This document shows positions 18,905 through 27,042 of a stretch of 64,000 nt of DNA, piece by piece. The translations under genes were made by a program, and so were the position numbers. Every line of letters starts with the position of its first letter. The stretch's first letter is position 1. Source of the DNA: Rhodoferax potami. GTDB lineage: Bacteria > Pseudomonadota > Gammaproteobacteria > Burkholderiales > Burkholderiaceae_C. The stretch lies in contig NZ_JAVBIJ010000001.1 of NCBI RefSeq assembly GCF_032193765.1, forward strand, positions 744,001 to 808,000, in the 5' to 3' direction. The notes under the pieces are model-generated. The model made no database searches. It saw only the letters and a list, made by a program, of their open reading frames with translations, and was not told the DNA's origin.

Positions 18905-20354
18905 TCAAAACGGATAGTGGCGTGGTGTGGTCTGTAGCGTGACCCAGCGCAGCTCGGTAAAGGCGTCTATCCCCGACTGGCCGCCGAAGTGGCCGATGCC
19001 GCTGTTCTTCACCCCTCCGAAATGCATCTGCGGTTCGTCATGCAAAGTGGGTCCGTTGACGTGGCAAATGCCGGATTCAATGCGCTGCGCGACGCGCGAC
19101 GCGCAAGGCGCGGGCCGCATCCCGTCCGAAAACCGCAGCAGACAAGCCATACTCGTTGTCGTTGGCACAGCGAACGGCTTCGTCTTCGCCCTGTACCCGG
19201 ACAATGCCTTTGACCGGGCCAAACGACTCCTCCTGGTAAATCCGCATCTCAGGCGTTACATGGTCCAGCAAGGTCGGCTGCATCAAGGTGGAGTTCGCTC
19301 GACCACCACATAGCAGCGTGGCGCCCTTTGCCAGCGCATCATCAATCAAGGCATTGCACCGGAGCACGGTGGACATATCCACCACAGATGCAATGGCAGA
19401 GCTCGTCGTGTCTGGGCGCAACGCGGTGGCTTTGGCGGTCAGGCGCTCGCAAAACGCATCGGCCACCGAGGCGTCCACTACGAACCGCTCTGTGGACATG
19501 CAGATCTGGCCGGAGTGCATGAATGCGCCGAAAGCGGCCGCCTCCGCCGCTTGATCGAGGTCCGCGTCGTCGAGCACCACAAAGGGCGCTTTGCCACCCA
19601 ATTCCAACAGTGCGGGTTTCAGGTGTTCGGCACACTTCAAACCGATGATTTTTCCCACCTTGGTGGATCCGGTGAAGTTGACCCGACGTACCGCCTTGTG
19701 CGCAATCATCGCCGACACCACGGTGCCTGCATCTTCTGGGGCGTGGATGATGAAGTTCACTACCCCGGGCGCAAAACCGGCATGGTGGAATGCGTCGACG
19801 AGCAGGCGGTGGCTGGCTGGACAAATCTCGGAGCCCTTCAGGATGACGGTATTGCCGCACGCCAATGGGGTTGCAATCGCGCGCACACCCAAAATCCCCG
19901 GTGCGTTCCACGGTGCAATGCCCAGCACCACCCCCGCTGGTTGGCGCATGGCCATAGAAATGTTCCCCGGCAGGTCTGACGGAATGACCTGTCCGGAAAT
20001 CTGGGTCGTGATGGCGGCGGCTTCCCGCACGATGCCGACTGCTGTGGAGACATTGAACTGGCACCACAGTGTGCTGGCGCCAGTTTCATCTTTCATCGCC
20101 TTGACGAGCGCAGGGCGCAAAGCTTCCAGCGCATCCGCCGCTTTGTTCAGGAGTGCCCGGCGCTCGCCTGGCCCTGTCGCCGACCATGCGCCAAAGGCAC
20201 GGCTCGCGGCCTCCACAGCGCGCACAGCGTCCTTTGGCGAAGCGCACACGCCGGTGGAGGCAAGTTGCCCGGAGACGGGGTTCCGTCGTTCAAAGGTGCG
20301 TTGGTCTTGCGCGGTAACGTTTTCGTTATCAATGAATAGAGAGGTAAGGGTCAT
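18905..20354 (-). pseudogene. Vanillin/salicylaldehyde-type aldehyde dehydrogenase, frameshifted by a 7-bp duplication
   Basis: The first frame (20354-19077) encodes an aldehyde dehydrogenase: GIAPWNAPGILGVRA, NFTGSTKVGK (NAD site), catalytic Glu in LLELGGKAPFVV and Cys in SGQICMSTERF. It ends prematurely at ARALRVARRAAH. The missing C-terminus (RIESGICHVNGPTLHDEPQ through FGGVKNSGIGHFGG) continues in another frame to 18905. The break is a tandem repeat of the 7-mer CGACGCG at 19090-19096 and 19097-19103 (plus strand). Removing one copy restores RALRVAQRIESG exactly. ATGA overlap with the MFS gene upstream. Expected role: oxidation of the aldehyde produced by the dioxygenase. Either a genuine mutation or an assembly error. 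Confidence 0.88.
19090..19103. repeat. 7-bp tandem duplication causing the frameshift
   Basis: Two adjacent copies of CGACGCG inside the aldehyde dehydrogenase gene. A single copy would keep the reading frame. Such a duplication can arise and revert by strand slippage. Confidence 0.85.
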
Positions 20355-21583
20355 TTCAGGCTTTGAATGGGGCTGCGCAGCAACAGGGCAAAGATCAAAC
20401 CAAGTGCCAGGCAGCCGAGGGTGAATGGAAGGATGACGGGGATACCGAACGCTTTGGCCAGACCGCCGGCGATGGCCGGTGCCAATGCACCACCCACAAT
20501 TTCGCCAATGCCGACGATGAAGCCCGTGGCGGTGGAGATGTGTGGCGCAGGTACGTTGTCTGCGGTGATGGAATGCACCATCGCCAAGCTTCCTGAGAAG
20601 AAGAAGGTGGCTGCGAACATCAATACTGCGAGCTGCAGGGGTTCAGCCCCTGTGCGCATGAAAAGCCAGGTAGGCACCATGGAGGCGGCCAGACACATCA
20701 CCATCATGGTTTTGCGGCCCAAGCGGTCAGAAAGGGTAGGGAGTACCAGCATGCCCGCCGCGCCACCCAAGCCGATCATCGATATGACCAGGCCCATGTG
20801 CTGGAGTTCTAGGTGCAAAAAGTCGGTCAGGTAGCTGGGCATCAGCGCACTAAAGACCACCACCGGTGCCAACCAGAAGCAAAAGCCTGCACTGGACAAA
20901 GCCACATTGGGGAAGCGCAACACCGTGTGGATGGAAACCGGTGCCGGGGGCGGGCTGTTGGGCCGGATTCTTGCCGCATCGTTGTAATACCGGTAAATCA
21001 GCCACGCACACACCAAACCCGGCAATGCGGTTACGGCAAACACCCAGCGCCATGAGGGCAAGCCTTGCAACAGTTGTATGGCCAACACCGGGGCAAGCGC
21101 ACTGCCGATCAAAGGCGCCATCAGCTGCTGGATGCCTGTGTTTCTGCCCACGCGCCGTGCCGGGCTGGCCTCAACGACAGCAGCAATGCTGACTGGTACA
21201 AAGGCGCCTTCAAAAATGCCCATGACCGCACGGATCAGCAACAGGCTGATAAGGCCCATGGCCAGGCCGGTGGCCCCGCACAGCACAGAAAATGCCAGCA
21301 CCGCCATCACCAGAATAGCGCGCCGGCCGAGCCGGTCCGAAAGTCTGCCGAACACCATGGAAGAGAGCCCCCAGGTCAGCGCGACGGCGCCCGAGATCAG
21401 GCCTAGGTCTTGGTAGTCAAATCCCAGCTCGCTGGCCATGACGGGTAGCAAGGGGTACATGATGAAGCGATCCAGATTCACCAATGCAAATCCAAACGCC
21501 ATCAGCGTGAGTGTTTGCCATTCCCGTTGGGGAGGGGCATCTGTGCGGTCTTGCGGCGTTGCCGCCAGTGCGGGTTGTGTCAT
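20351..21583 (-). CDS. MFS transporter, aromatic acid importer type
   Basis: A 410-aa inner-membrane protein with twelve predicted helices. The loop 2-3 motif GRLSDRLGRRA and its repeat DRLGRKTMM between helices 8 and 9 are major-facilitator signatures. An acidic residue in TM1 (FALVNLDRF) is typical of the aromatic acid:H+ symporter group. It sits between the porin-like gene (43 bp upstream) and the aldehyde dehydrogenase (ATGA overlap), so it probably imports the operon's aromatic substrate. Confidence 0.85.
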   Translation of the reverse strand: MTQPALAATPQDRTDAPPQREWQTLTLMAFGFALVNLDRFIMYPLLPVMASELGFDYQDLGLISGAVALTWGLSSMVFGRLSDRLGRRAILVMAVLAFSVLCGATGLAMGLISLLLIRAVMGIFEGAFVPVSIAAVVEASPARRVGRNTGIQQLMAPLIGSALAPVLAIQLLQGLPSWRWVFAVTALPGLVCAWLIYRYYNDAARIRPNSPPPAPVSIHTVLRFPNVALSSAGFCFWLAPVVVFSALMPSYLTDFLHLELQHMGLVISMIGLGGAAGMLVLPTLSDRLGRKTMMVMCLAASMVPTWLFMRTGAEPLQLAVLMFAATFFFSGSLAMVHSITADNVPAPHISTATGFIVGIGEIVGGALAPAIAGGLAKAFGIPVILPFTLGCLALGLIFALLLRSPIQSLK

Positions 21584-21626
21584 GGGTGCCTTTTGTGGTC
21601 AGAGCGGGTGGGCGTGTAGCAAGCGC

Positions 21627-22619
21627 TCAAAACGCAAACACCGTGCGGACTTGCAAGCTCAAGGCGGAGGCCGCGCGGTTGCGCGCCATGCTCTCGGTGT
21701 ACGCGTTGATCCACAACGCTTTTTTGGGGTCGATCCGCCACATCAGCCCGGGGCCGATACCCAACACGCGTTCGCGTGAATCCGCCAGCTCCACACCATT
21801 GGCCCGGTGATTGCTGAGCTGCTCAAAGTAGTAACCGTTGATGCCCAGGCTGACCTCGGGCGTGACGGCATAAGAGGCCGCGAAGTTGACCCATGCAGCG
21901 TCCCCGGCCTGGGTGTTGGTAACCGTTTGGCCATTGATCTGTTGGGGGCGACTCGCAGCAGGCGAATCGTTTTTCAAGTTGTGCAGGTAGTGCGCCCGCC
22001 AGCTCAGCTCCCAGCGGGGCGCCGGGAACAGGGTCGCAGCCCAGTAGGGATTGAAAGATGCGTAGCCCGAACCTTGGTTGATATCAAGATCCTTTTTGTA
22101 TTCGCCGGTGGGCAGAATGACGGAAGCCGCGAAACGCTGCACGAACACCGGTTTGCCGTCTGCATTGGTCACTGGCTCCCCTTGTAGCGAGGCGTCGAGG
22201 GTGATGTCACCCAAAGCGCTGCCGCCGCTCTTCAACGAGGGGCCCGCCCCAAAGCTGGTTTTGAGCGAGACCACCGGCGCGATCAGCATCAGGGCGGGGC
22301 GCCATCCGCCGTAGGTTTGCGTGGAGGCGTACGAGAGTTGGTTGATCACCACATCGCTCTGGATGCTGGGATCTTTGAAAACTGGACTTGCGTCGCCGTT
22401 GGCACCCGCGATTTTGTTGGCATTGGAGTGGCGCAGCGTGGTTTGCCACGCCCAGCCCGGGCCCCCTGAAAAGCCGTCGTAAAAGCTTGTGACTCCGAGG
22501 TTGAGTCCGGCCGGTTGGTTGACTGCGGGAGCTTGGGCGATTGCATGCCCTGCTGCTAGCGAGATGAGGCAAGCCCCACAGTAAGTGGGAACGCGTGCCA
22601 GTGCTGAGTTTGAATTCAT
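21627..22619 (-). CDS. Outer-membrane channel, phenol-degradation MetA/SphA-like
   Basis: 330 aa with a signal peptide ending in AGHAIAQ-APA. The mature chain alternates polar and aromatic residues in beta-strand fashion and ends in VRTVFAF, a C-terminal aromatic typical of outer-membrane barrels. GGWRPALMLIAPVVSLK and NQGSGYASFNPYWAATLFP match the COG4313/PF13557 family found in aromatic-degradation operons. The ATG at 22619 follows GGAGA; the longer frame reads through the promoter. First gene of the four-gene operon, so it likely passes hydrophobic aromatics through the outer membrane. Confidence 0.8.
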   Translation of the reverse strand: MNSNSALARVPTYCGACLISLAAGHAIAQAPAVNQPAGLNLGVTSFYDGFSGGPGWAWQTTLRHSNANKIAGANGDASPVFKDPSIQSDVVINQLSYASTQTYGGWRPALMLIAPVVSLKTSFGAGPSLKSGGSALGDITLDASLQGEPVTNADGKPVFVQRFAASVILPTGEYKKDLDINQGSGYASFNPYWAATLFPAPRWELSWRAHYLHNLKNDSPAASRPQQINGQTVTNTQAGDAAWVNFAASYAVTPEVSLGINGYYFEQLSNHRANGVELADSRERVLGIGPGLMWRIDPKKALWINAYTESMARNRAASALSLQVRTVFAF

Positions 22620-22811
22620 GTTGTTGTGTCTCCTACAGGTACCTTCTTCACTCGAAAGGGTGGTGAAGTGCGGTAGGTTGGAGCGTAAAAGTGGCGCCCT
22701 CAAAAGACTTGTCTGCCAATGCCACACATGACCCAAGGTGCCGTGGCGCCCTAGTGGCAAACCCTATTCGTGGGGTTTCAAACGGCTGTAGCCAGTGCGA
22801 TACTGACCGCC

Positions 22812-24470
22812 ATGCACACGCCTGAAGCACCCCACCGCGTTCGCCATTTCGGTCAAATTTTGTTGTGGCCCTTGCGGCTGATGCCGGTGCGGGGGGGCGA
22901 GGGCAGGCACGCCAAACCGTGGGAAATCTTGTCCGCCATGGGCGACGCCAGTCCGTGGCGCGAGGTGGTGGACGAGTACACCGGCGACGCCTGCAACTTC
23001 CACGAGCGGCACTACAACGAGTTCGTGACCTTCTTGCCTTATGTGCAGCGCTTTTTGTATGGCGAGGGCCATGCAAAAGGTGGCGGACAGGTGCACGGCT
23101 CGCCCATGCGAGTGTTCCGCAGGCACGACGTCAGCGCCGTCCGGGTGGTGTTACGGCCCGGGGCGGAGCCCATCACCCTGAGCGTGGTGCACGTCGACCT
23201 GTATTTCTTTTTGGATCTGGACCTGGTGCTACTCAATGTGGAGGTGGCGGGCGACAACCTGCCGCTCACGCATGCGCAAGAGTTGCTCTACCGCTTTGGC
23301 CGCGGCTACCCCTCGGGCTGGGATACGCAGGGGCAGGCGCAGCATTGCCTTCACCAGGCGGAGTGGTTGGGTGCACAGGGCCAGGTGCTGGCGCAGTCGG
23401 ATGCGGGCCAGCCCGATCTGTTTATGTCGCATGTGGCCCGCCACCGCGCGCCCCGCATTGCTGCCCACTGGGATTGGCTGCTGCAGCCGCTGGTGAGCGA
23501 CCACTCGGACCAGGTGGGCCCATTGCGCTACCGGCAGATCGAGTACTACCGCATGCCCCTGCTCGGCTACTTGGCCGTAGACGACCCGCAGACGCTGAGT
23601 CGCAGCGATTTTGTGCGGCTCGGCTTGGTCACCGGTGCGGGCAGTGCGGATGGCGAAGCTGCGCTGCCGTTTGCCAACGACCACCTGCAGGACTTTGAGG
23701 AGCGCTATTGCTACGACCGGTTCTGGACCGCTGGTGGCGCCGCGCCCTACACCCGCTACCTCTGCACCGGCCACTCGCTGGTCGTGGTGGGCGATGCCAA
23801 GAGCCAGTTCTTCTCGTGCCGGGATCGGGGTGTGTTGGCGCAGTTCCGGCACCAGCATTTCTTGCTGTTTTTGATTGCGCACTTTCAGAAAGCCGCGCTC
23901 TTGATGTTTTCAGACCGGCTGGCTGAGACGCTGCGCAACCTCAACATCAGCGACCCCGGCAGCGTGCGCACCTTCAAGCGCAGCATCCGCAGCACCTTTG
24001 CCAGCTTTTTGCGCTTTACCCACCGCTATTGGTTTCACGAGATCTCGGAGCAAGCCCAGACCCGCGCATTGTTTGCCAAGTGTGCGCAGCACCTCGGGCT
24101 GGACCCGCTATACGCCGAAGTCAAAGAGCGCATTGCCGACATGAACAATTACCTGGAGGCTGACAGCCTGCGCCGCCAGGCCAACACCGTGGTGCGCCTG
24201 ACAGTGGTCACCATCCTGGGTTTGATAGGCACCATCACTACGGGCTTTTTGGGCATGAACCTGTTGGCCGAGGCGGATGCCCCTGTGTCCCGCAAGGTGC
24301 TGGTGTTTGCCATCGTGTTTGTGGTCACCATCGCGCTCACGGTATACACCATGGCCAAGTCCAAGCGCTTGTCAGATTTTCTGGATGTGCTGTCCGAAGA
24401 GCGCGTGGGCCCATGGACCAAGCTGAAGGCCTTCGCCGCCATTTGGTCGCGGGATCGCGACCGCGATTGA
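22812..24470 (+). CDS. CorA-like membrane protein with long N-terminal domain
   Basis: 552 aa. The last 110 residues hold two membrane helices. The first ends in TITTGFLGMNLL, which contains the Gly-Met-Asn signature of CorA-type Mg2+/metal channels. A long helical stretch before it (residues about 370-470) matches the CorA stalk. The first about 350 residues lack the usual CorA alpha/beta domain pattern I can recognise and include an unusual LSVVHVDLYFFLDLDLVLLNVEV segment. I recall this architecture as an uncharacterised CorA relative. It may be a cation channel or a sensor. Divergent from the aromatic operon. Confidence 0.7.
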   Translation: MHTPEAPHRVRHFGQILLWPLRLMPVRGGEGRHAKPWEILSAMGDASPWREVVDEYTGDACNFHERHYNEFVTFLPYVQRFLYGEGHAKGGGQVHGSPMRVFRRHDVSAVRVVLRPGAEPITLSVVHVDLYFFLDLDLVLLNVEVAGDNLPLTHAQELLYRFGRGYPSGWDTQGQAQHCLHQAEWLGAQGQVLAQSDAGQPDLFMSHVARHRAPRIAAHWDWLLQPLVSDHSDQVGPLRYRQIEYYRMPLLGYLAVDDPQTLSRSDFVRLGLVTGAGSADGEAALPFANDHLQDFEERYCYDRFWTAGGAAPYTRYLCTGHSLVVVGDAKSQFFSCRDRGVLAQFRHQHFLLFLIAHFQKAALLMFSDRLAETLRNLNISDPGSVRTFKRSIRSTFASFLRFTHRYWFHEISEQAQTRALFAKCAQHLGLDPLYAEVKERIADMNNYLEADSLRRQANTVVRLTVVTILGLIGTITTGFLGMNLLAEADAPVSRKVLVFAIVFVVTIALTVYTMAKSKRLSDFLDVLSEERVGPWTKLKAFAAIWSRDRDRD

Positions 24471-24491
24471 CCGGGCACCGCGGGCTGATAT

Positions 24492-24550
24492 GCTATCAAA
24501 AAAGTAGCTACTCGCGCATATTCCACCTACGCTACAGGCCTATTTGGAAC
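24492..24550 (+). repeat. ~60-bp hairpin repeat, copy A
   Basis: First of five related copies in the window. It starts GCTATCAAAAAAGTAGC, followed by CTCGCGCATATTCCACC, then an imperfect TACGCTACAGGCCTATTTGG. It lies 20 bp after the CorA-like gene. It is more diverged than copy D in the second hairpin. Confidence 0.75.
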
Positions 24551-24670
24551 ATGGTGTTCGTATTGGCCAGTATTTAGGGTGCTTTAGATCCAAACTTGGA
24601 GCAATCGCACCCTGGACGCGATGAAGAGTTTCAGATAGTTGCAATAGACATCTCCAAAGGTCTCTGCAAA

Positions 24671-25231
24671 TCACCACCTCATGAAGGGTGGTGGTGACAG
24701 CGGATGCTTGGCGAACCAACCCCCGGCAGCTTTGATCAGCATCTTGTGAAAGCCTGCATTGGGGAACTGGCGTTTTACGTTCGCAAAGTAGCGCCTGGGC
24801 ACGCCACCCAAGATCAGCCCGAGAGAAAAGTCGGCCAAGTCTGCTCGCCTGAAGACCTCCAGCAGTGGATACTTTTCGGCCAGGTCGCCCTTGATTGCGC
24901 GCACCTTGTGGTGCAGGTCAATGAGCAAGGTGATCTCCTCCTCCCATTCACCCAGATGATGGGCATGGAGGTATGCAACTGCTTCCCGGATCGAGGGCGG
25001 CAGGTAGTCGACGGTATGGTCAGACCAAATGCCGATGTCATGGTGACAGGCGGCGATGATGAGTTTCTCGCGATCTTCGCAAGTGCACGGCGCCAGCGCA
25101 AAGCAGCAGTGCAGCATGCGATACACGTGGTTTTTGTATCCGTCGAAATCAGGGCCTATGCGGGTTCGCCACGGTTGGAGAATTTGCTCAACCAAAGGTA
25201 GCGCCGGGTAGACCGTGGTTTCATATTTCAT
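24671..25231 (-). CDS. HD-domain protein
   Basis: 186 aa with HD-domain metal motifs: His in KNHVYRML, the HD pair in IIAACHHDIGIWSD, and further His/Asp in AHHLGEWEEEIT and ADLADFSLGL. This arrangement is that of small metal-dependent phosphohydrolases. The substrate is unknown; I know of similar short HD proteins annotated only as phosphohydrolase-like. Single gene, divergent from the GlxA-type regulator. Confidence 0.7.
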   Translation of the reverse strand: MKYETTVYPALPLVEQILQPWRTRIGPDFDGYKNHVYRMLHCCFALAPCTCEDREKLIIAACHHDIGIWSDHTVDYLPPSIREAVAYLHAHHLGEWEEEITLLIDLHHKVRAIKGDLAEKYPLLEVFRRADLADFSLGLILGGVPRRYFANVKRQFPNAGFHKMLIKAAGGWFAKHPLSPPPFMRW

Positions 25232-25330
25232 GGAGCCCTCAACAAGTTTCTGTGTTGGCCGGAATTTTGTCGAGGGAAGCTGCTGTTGCTAAGTGGCTCG
25301 TTTGACAATGATCAGTAAGATTGGGCCAAT

Positions 25331-26305
25331 ATGCCGAAACCTGAAACTACTACCGATTCGATCGCAGTCGTTGCATTCGATCGGATCAGCCCCTTTCACT
25401 TGGCCACACCGTGCGTGGTGTTCGGCGAGAGTCACCCGGGTTGTCCGCCGATCGACTTCAAAGTCTGTGCCGCTGAGTCAGGCAGGCTGCGCACGTCTGC
25501 AGGTTTTGATATCGACGTTCGTTATGGGCTGTCGGCACTGCAACATGCCGCGACCATCATCGTGCCCAGTTGGCGTGATGTCGCAGAAAGTCCTCCGAAG
25601 TCACTGCTCAAAGCCTTGAATGTTGCGCACGAGCGCGGCGCGAAGATTGTGGGCCTTTGCTTGGGCGCATTTGTCTTGGCTGAAGCGGGTTTGCTGGACG
25701 GGCGCAAGGTAACGACCCATTGGGCCTATGCCAAAGACTTTGGTGCGCGGTATCCCGCGGTTCAATTGGATGCCGATGTGCTCTATGTGGAAGATCGTGG
25801 AGTGGTCACCTCTGCCGGCACGGCAGCGGGGCTCGACTGTTGCCTGTACCTGCTGCGTCAAATGCATGGCTCACAAGTGGCCAATAGTGTGGCCAGGCGT
25901 TTGGTAGTTTCTCCGCACCGGCAGGGTGGACAGGCTCAATTCATCGAGCAACCCATTCCCATTACTCCCGCAAATTCCCGCCTCTCTGATTTGTTTGACT
26001 GGATTCGTGAGAACCTTCACCTCGCTCACACCGTAGACGCCCTCGCTGAGCGCACCTTCATGAGCCGGCGAACCTTTACCCGGCAGTTCAAGCAGCTTAC
26101 GGGCATGGGTGTTTTGTCGTGGTTGCTGTCTGAGCGGCTGGCTTATGCCCAGCGGCTTTTGGAGTCCACCGGCGGATCCATGGAGTTTGTTGCAGAGCGA
26201 GCGGGATTCGGGTCCGTCGAGTCACTGCGATTGCACTTCCGCCGTCAATTTGGAATTGCACCGACGGAATGGAGAAAGCAATTTCGATTCTCAGAAAGAA
26301 ACTGA
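25331..26305 (+). CDS. GlxA-family AraC regulator (DJ-1/PfpI + HTH)
   Basis: 324 aa. Residues about 10-190 form a DJ-1/PfpI-like domain with the nucleophile-elbow segment GAKIVGLCLGAFVLAEAGLLDG and TSAGTAAGLDCCLYLL. Residues about 215-315 are an AraC double helix-turn-helix (FMSRRTFTRQFKQLTGMG; AERAGFGSVESLRLHFRRQFG). FtrA/GlxA-type regulators respond to small metabolites. The target is not evident; the PaiB-like gene 100 bp downstream in the same direction is a candidate. Confidence 0.88.
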   Translation: MPKPETTTDSIAVVAFDRISPFHLATPCVVFGESHPGCPPIDFKVCAAESGRLRTSAGFDIDVRYGLSALQHAATIIVPSWRDVAESPPKSLLKALNVAHERGAKIVGLCLGAFVLAEAGLLDGRKVTTHWAYAKDFGARYPAVQLDADVLYVEDRGVVTSAGTAAGLDCCLYLLRQMHGSQVANSVARRLVVSPHRQGGQAQFIEQPIPITPANSRLSDLFDWIRENLHLAHTVDALAERTFMSRRTFTRQFKQLTGMGVLSWLLSERLAYAQRLLESTGGSMEFVAERAGFGSVESLRLHFRRQFGIAPTEWRKQFRFSERN

Positions 26306-26408
26306 GGGAGTGCCTTGCCCGGTTTATTCCGTCAAAAATGGCGGTTTATGCCAAACCAGATTAGCCTGAAAATTCCAACGTCACATTCCTGAGAGTCGAG
26401 TTCACACC

Positions 26409-27023
26409 ATGTACATCCCCGATCACTTTGCTATCAAAAGCGCTGACGTCATGCACAAGATCATCCAAGCGCACCCGCTCGGGGTTCTGGTCACTATGAC
26501 GCCTGAAGGGTTGGATGCGAACCATATTCCGTTTGAACTCCACGCCGAGCGCGGTGTGCTCACCGCCCATGTGGCGCGGGCCAATCCTGTCTGGCAGCAA
26601 TGCAAAGACGGTGCAGACGTACTGGTGATTTTTCGCGCGGATGAGGGCTACATCTCCCCCAACTGGTACCCCAGCAAACACGAAACACACCGGTTAGTGC
26701 CGACCTGGAATTACGAGGTGGTGCATGTTCACGGGCGGCTGGCGGTGCAGGACCAAGAGAAATTCGTACGCGGTGTGGTGGGTCGGCTCACACGTACCCA
26801 CGAGGCCACAGAGCCCAAGCCCTGGAAGATGGGGGACTCCGCCCCCGAGTTCATCGACGGAATGCTCAAAGCGATTGTGGGGATAGAGATCACCATCACC
26901 CGCATGGAGGGCAAAGCCAAACTGAGCCAAAACCGGGAAGACCGCGACCGGCTCCATGCAGCAGATGAGTTGGTCCGCCAAGGTCACGCGGAATTGGCGC
27001 AAGCCATGCGCTCAGCCAAGTAA
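26409..27023 (+). CDS. PaiB-like FMN-binding protein
   Basis: 204 aa of the FMN-binding negative transcriptional regulator (PaiB, PF04299) family. MYIPDHFAI at the N-terminus, NWYPSKHETHRLVPTWNYEVVHVHG in the middle and MEGKAKLSQNREDRDR near the C-terminus are diagnostic. It has a split-barrel flavin fold; the role of Bacillus PaiB in regulation is not established for proteobacterial members. Convergent with the helicase gene. Confidence 0.92.
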   Translation: MYIPDHFAIKSADVMHKIIQAHPLGVLVTMTPEGLDANHIPFELHAERGVLTAHVARANPVWQQCKDGADVLVIFRADEGYISPNWYPSKHETHRLVPTWNYEVVHVHGRLAVQDQEKFVRGVVGRLTRTHEATEPKPWKMGDSAPEFIDGMLKAIVGIEITITRMEGKAKLSQNREDRDRLHAADELVRQGHAELAQAMRSAK

Positions 27024-27042
27024 ATCAAGCGCTTGCGCCCAG

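Noticed and set aside
22646..22668. CTTCAC/GTGAAG inverted repeat upstream of the porin-like gene
   Set aside because: Arms of only 6 bp with an 11-nt gap; too weak to call an operator without other evidence.
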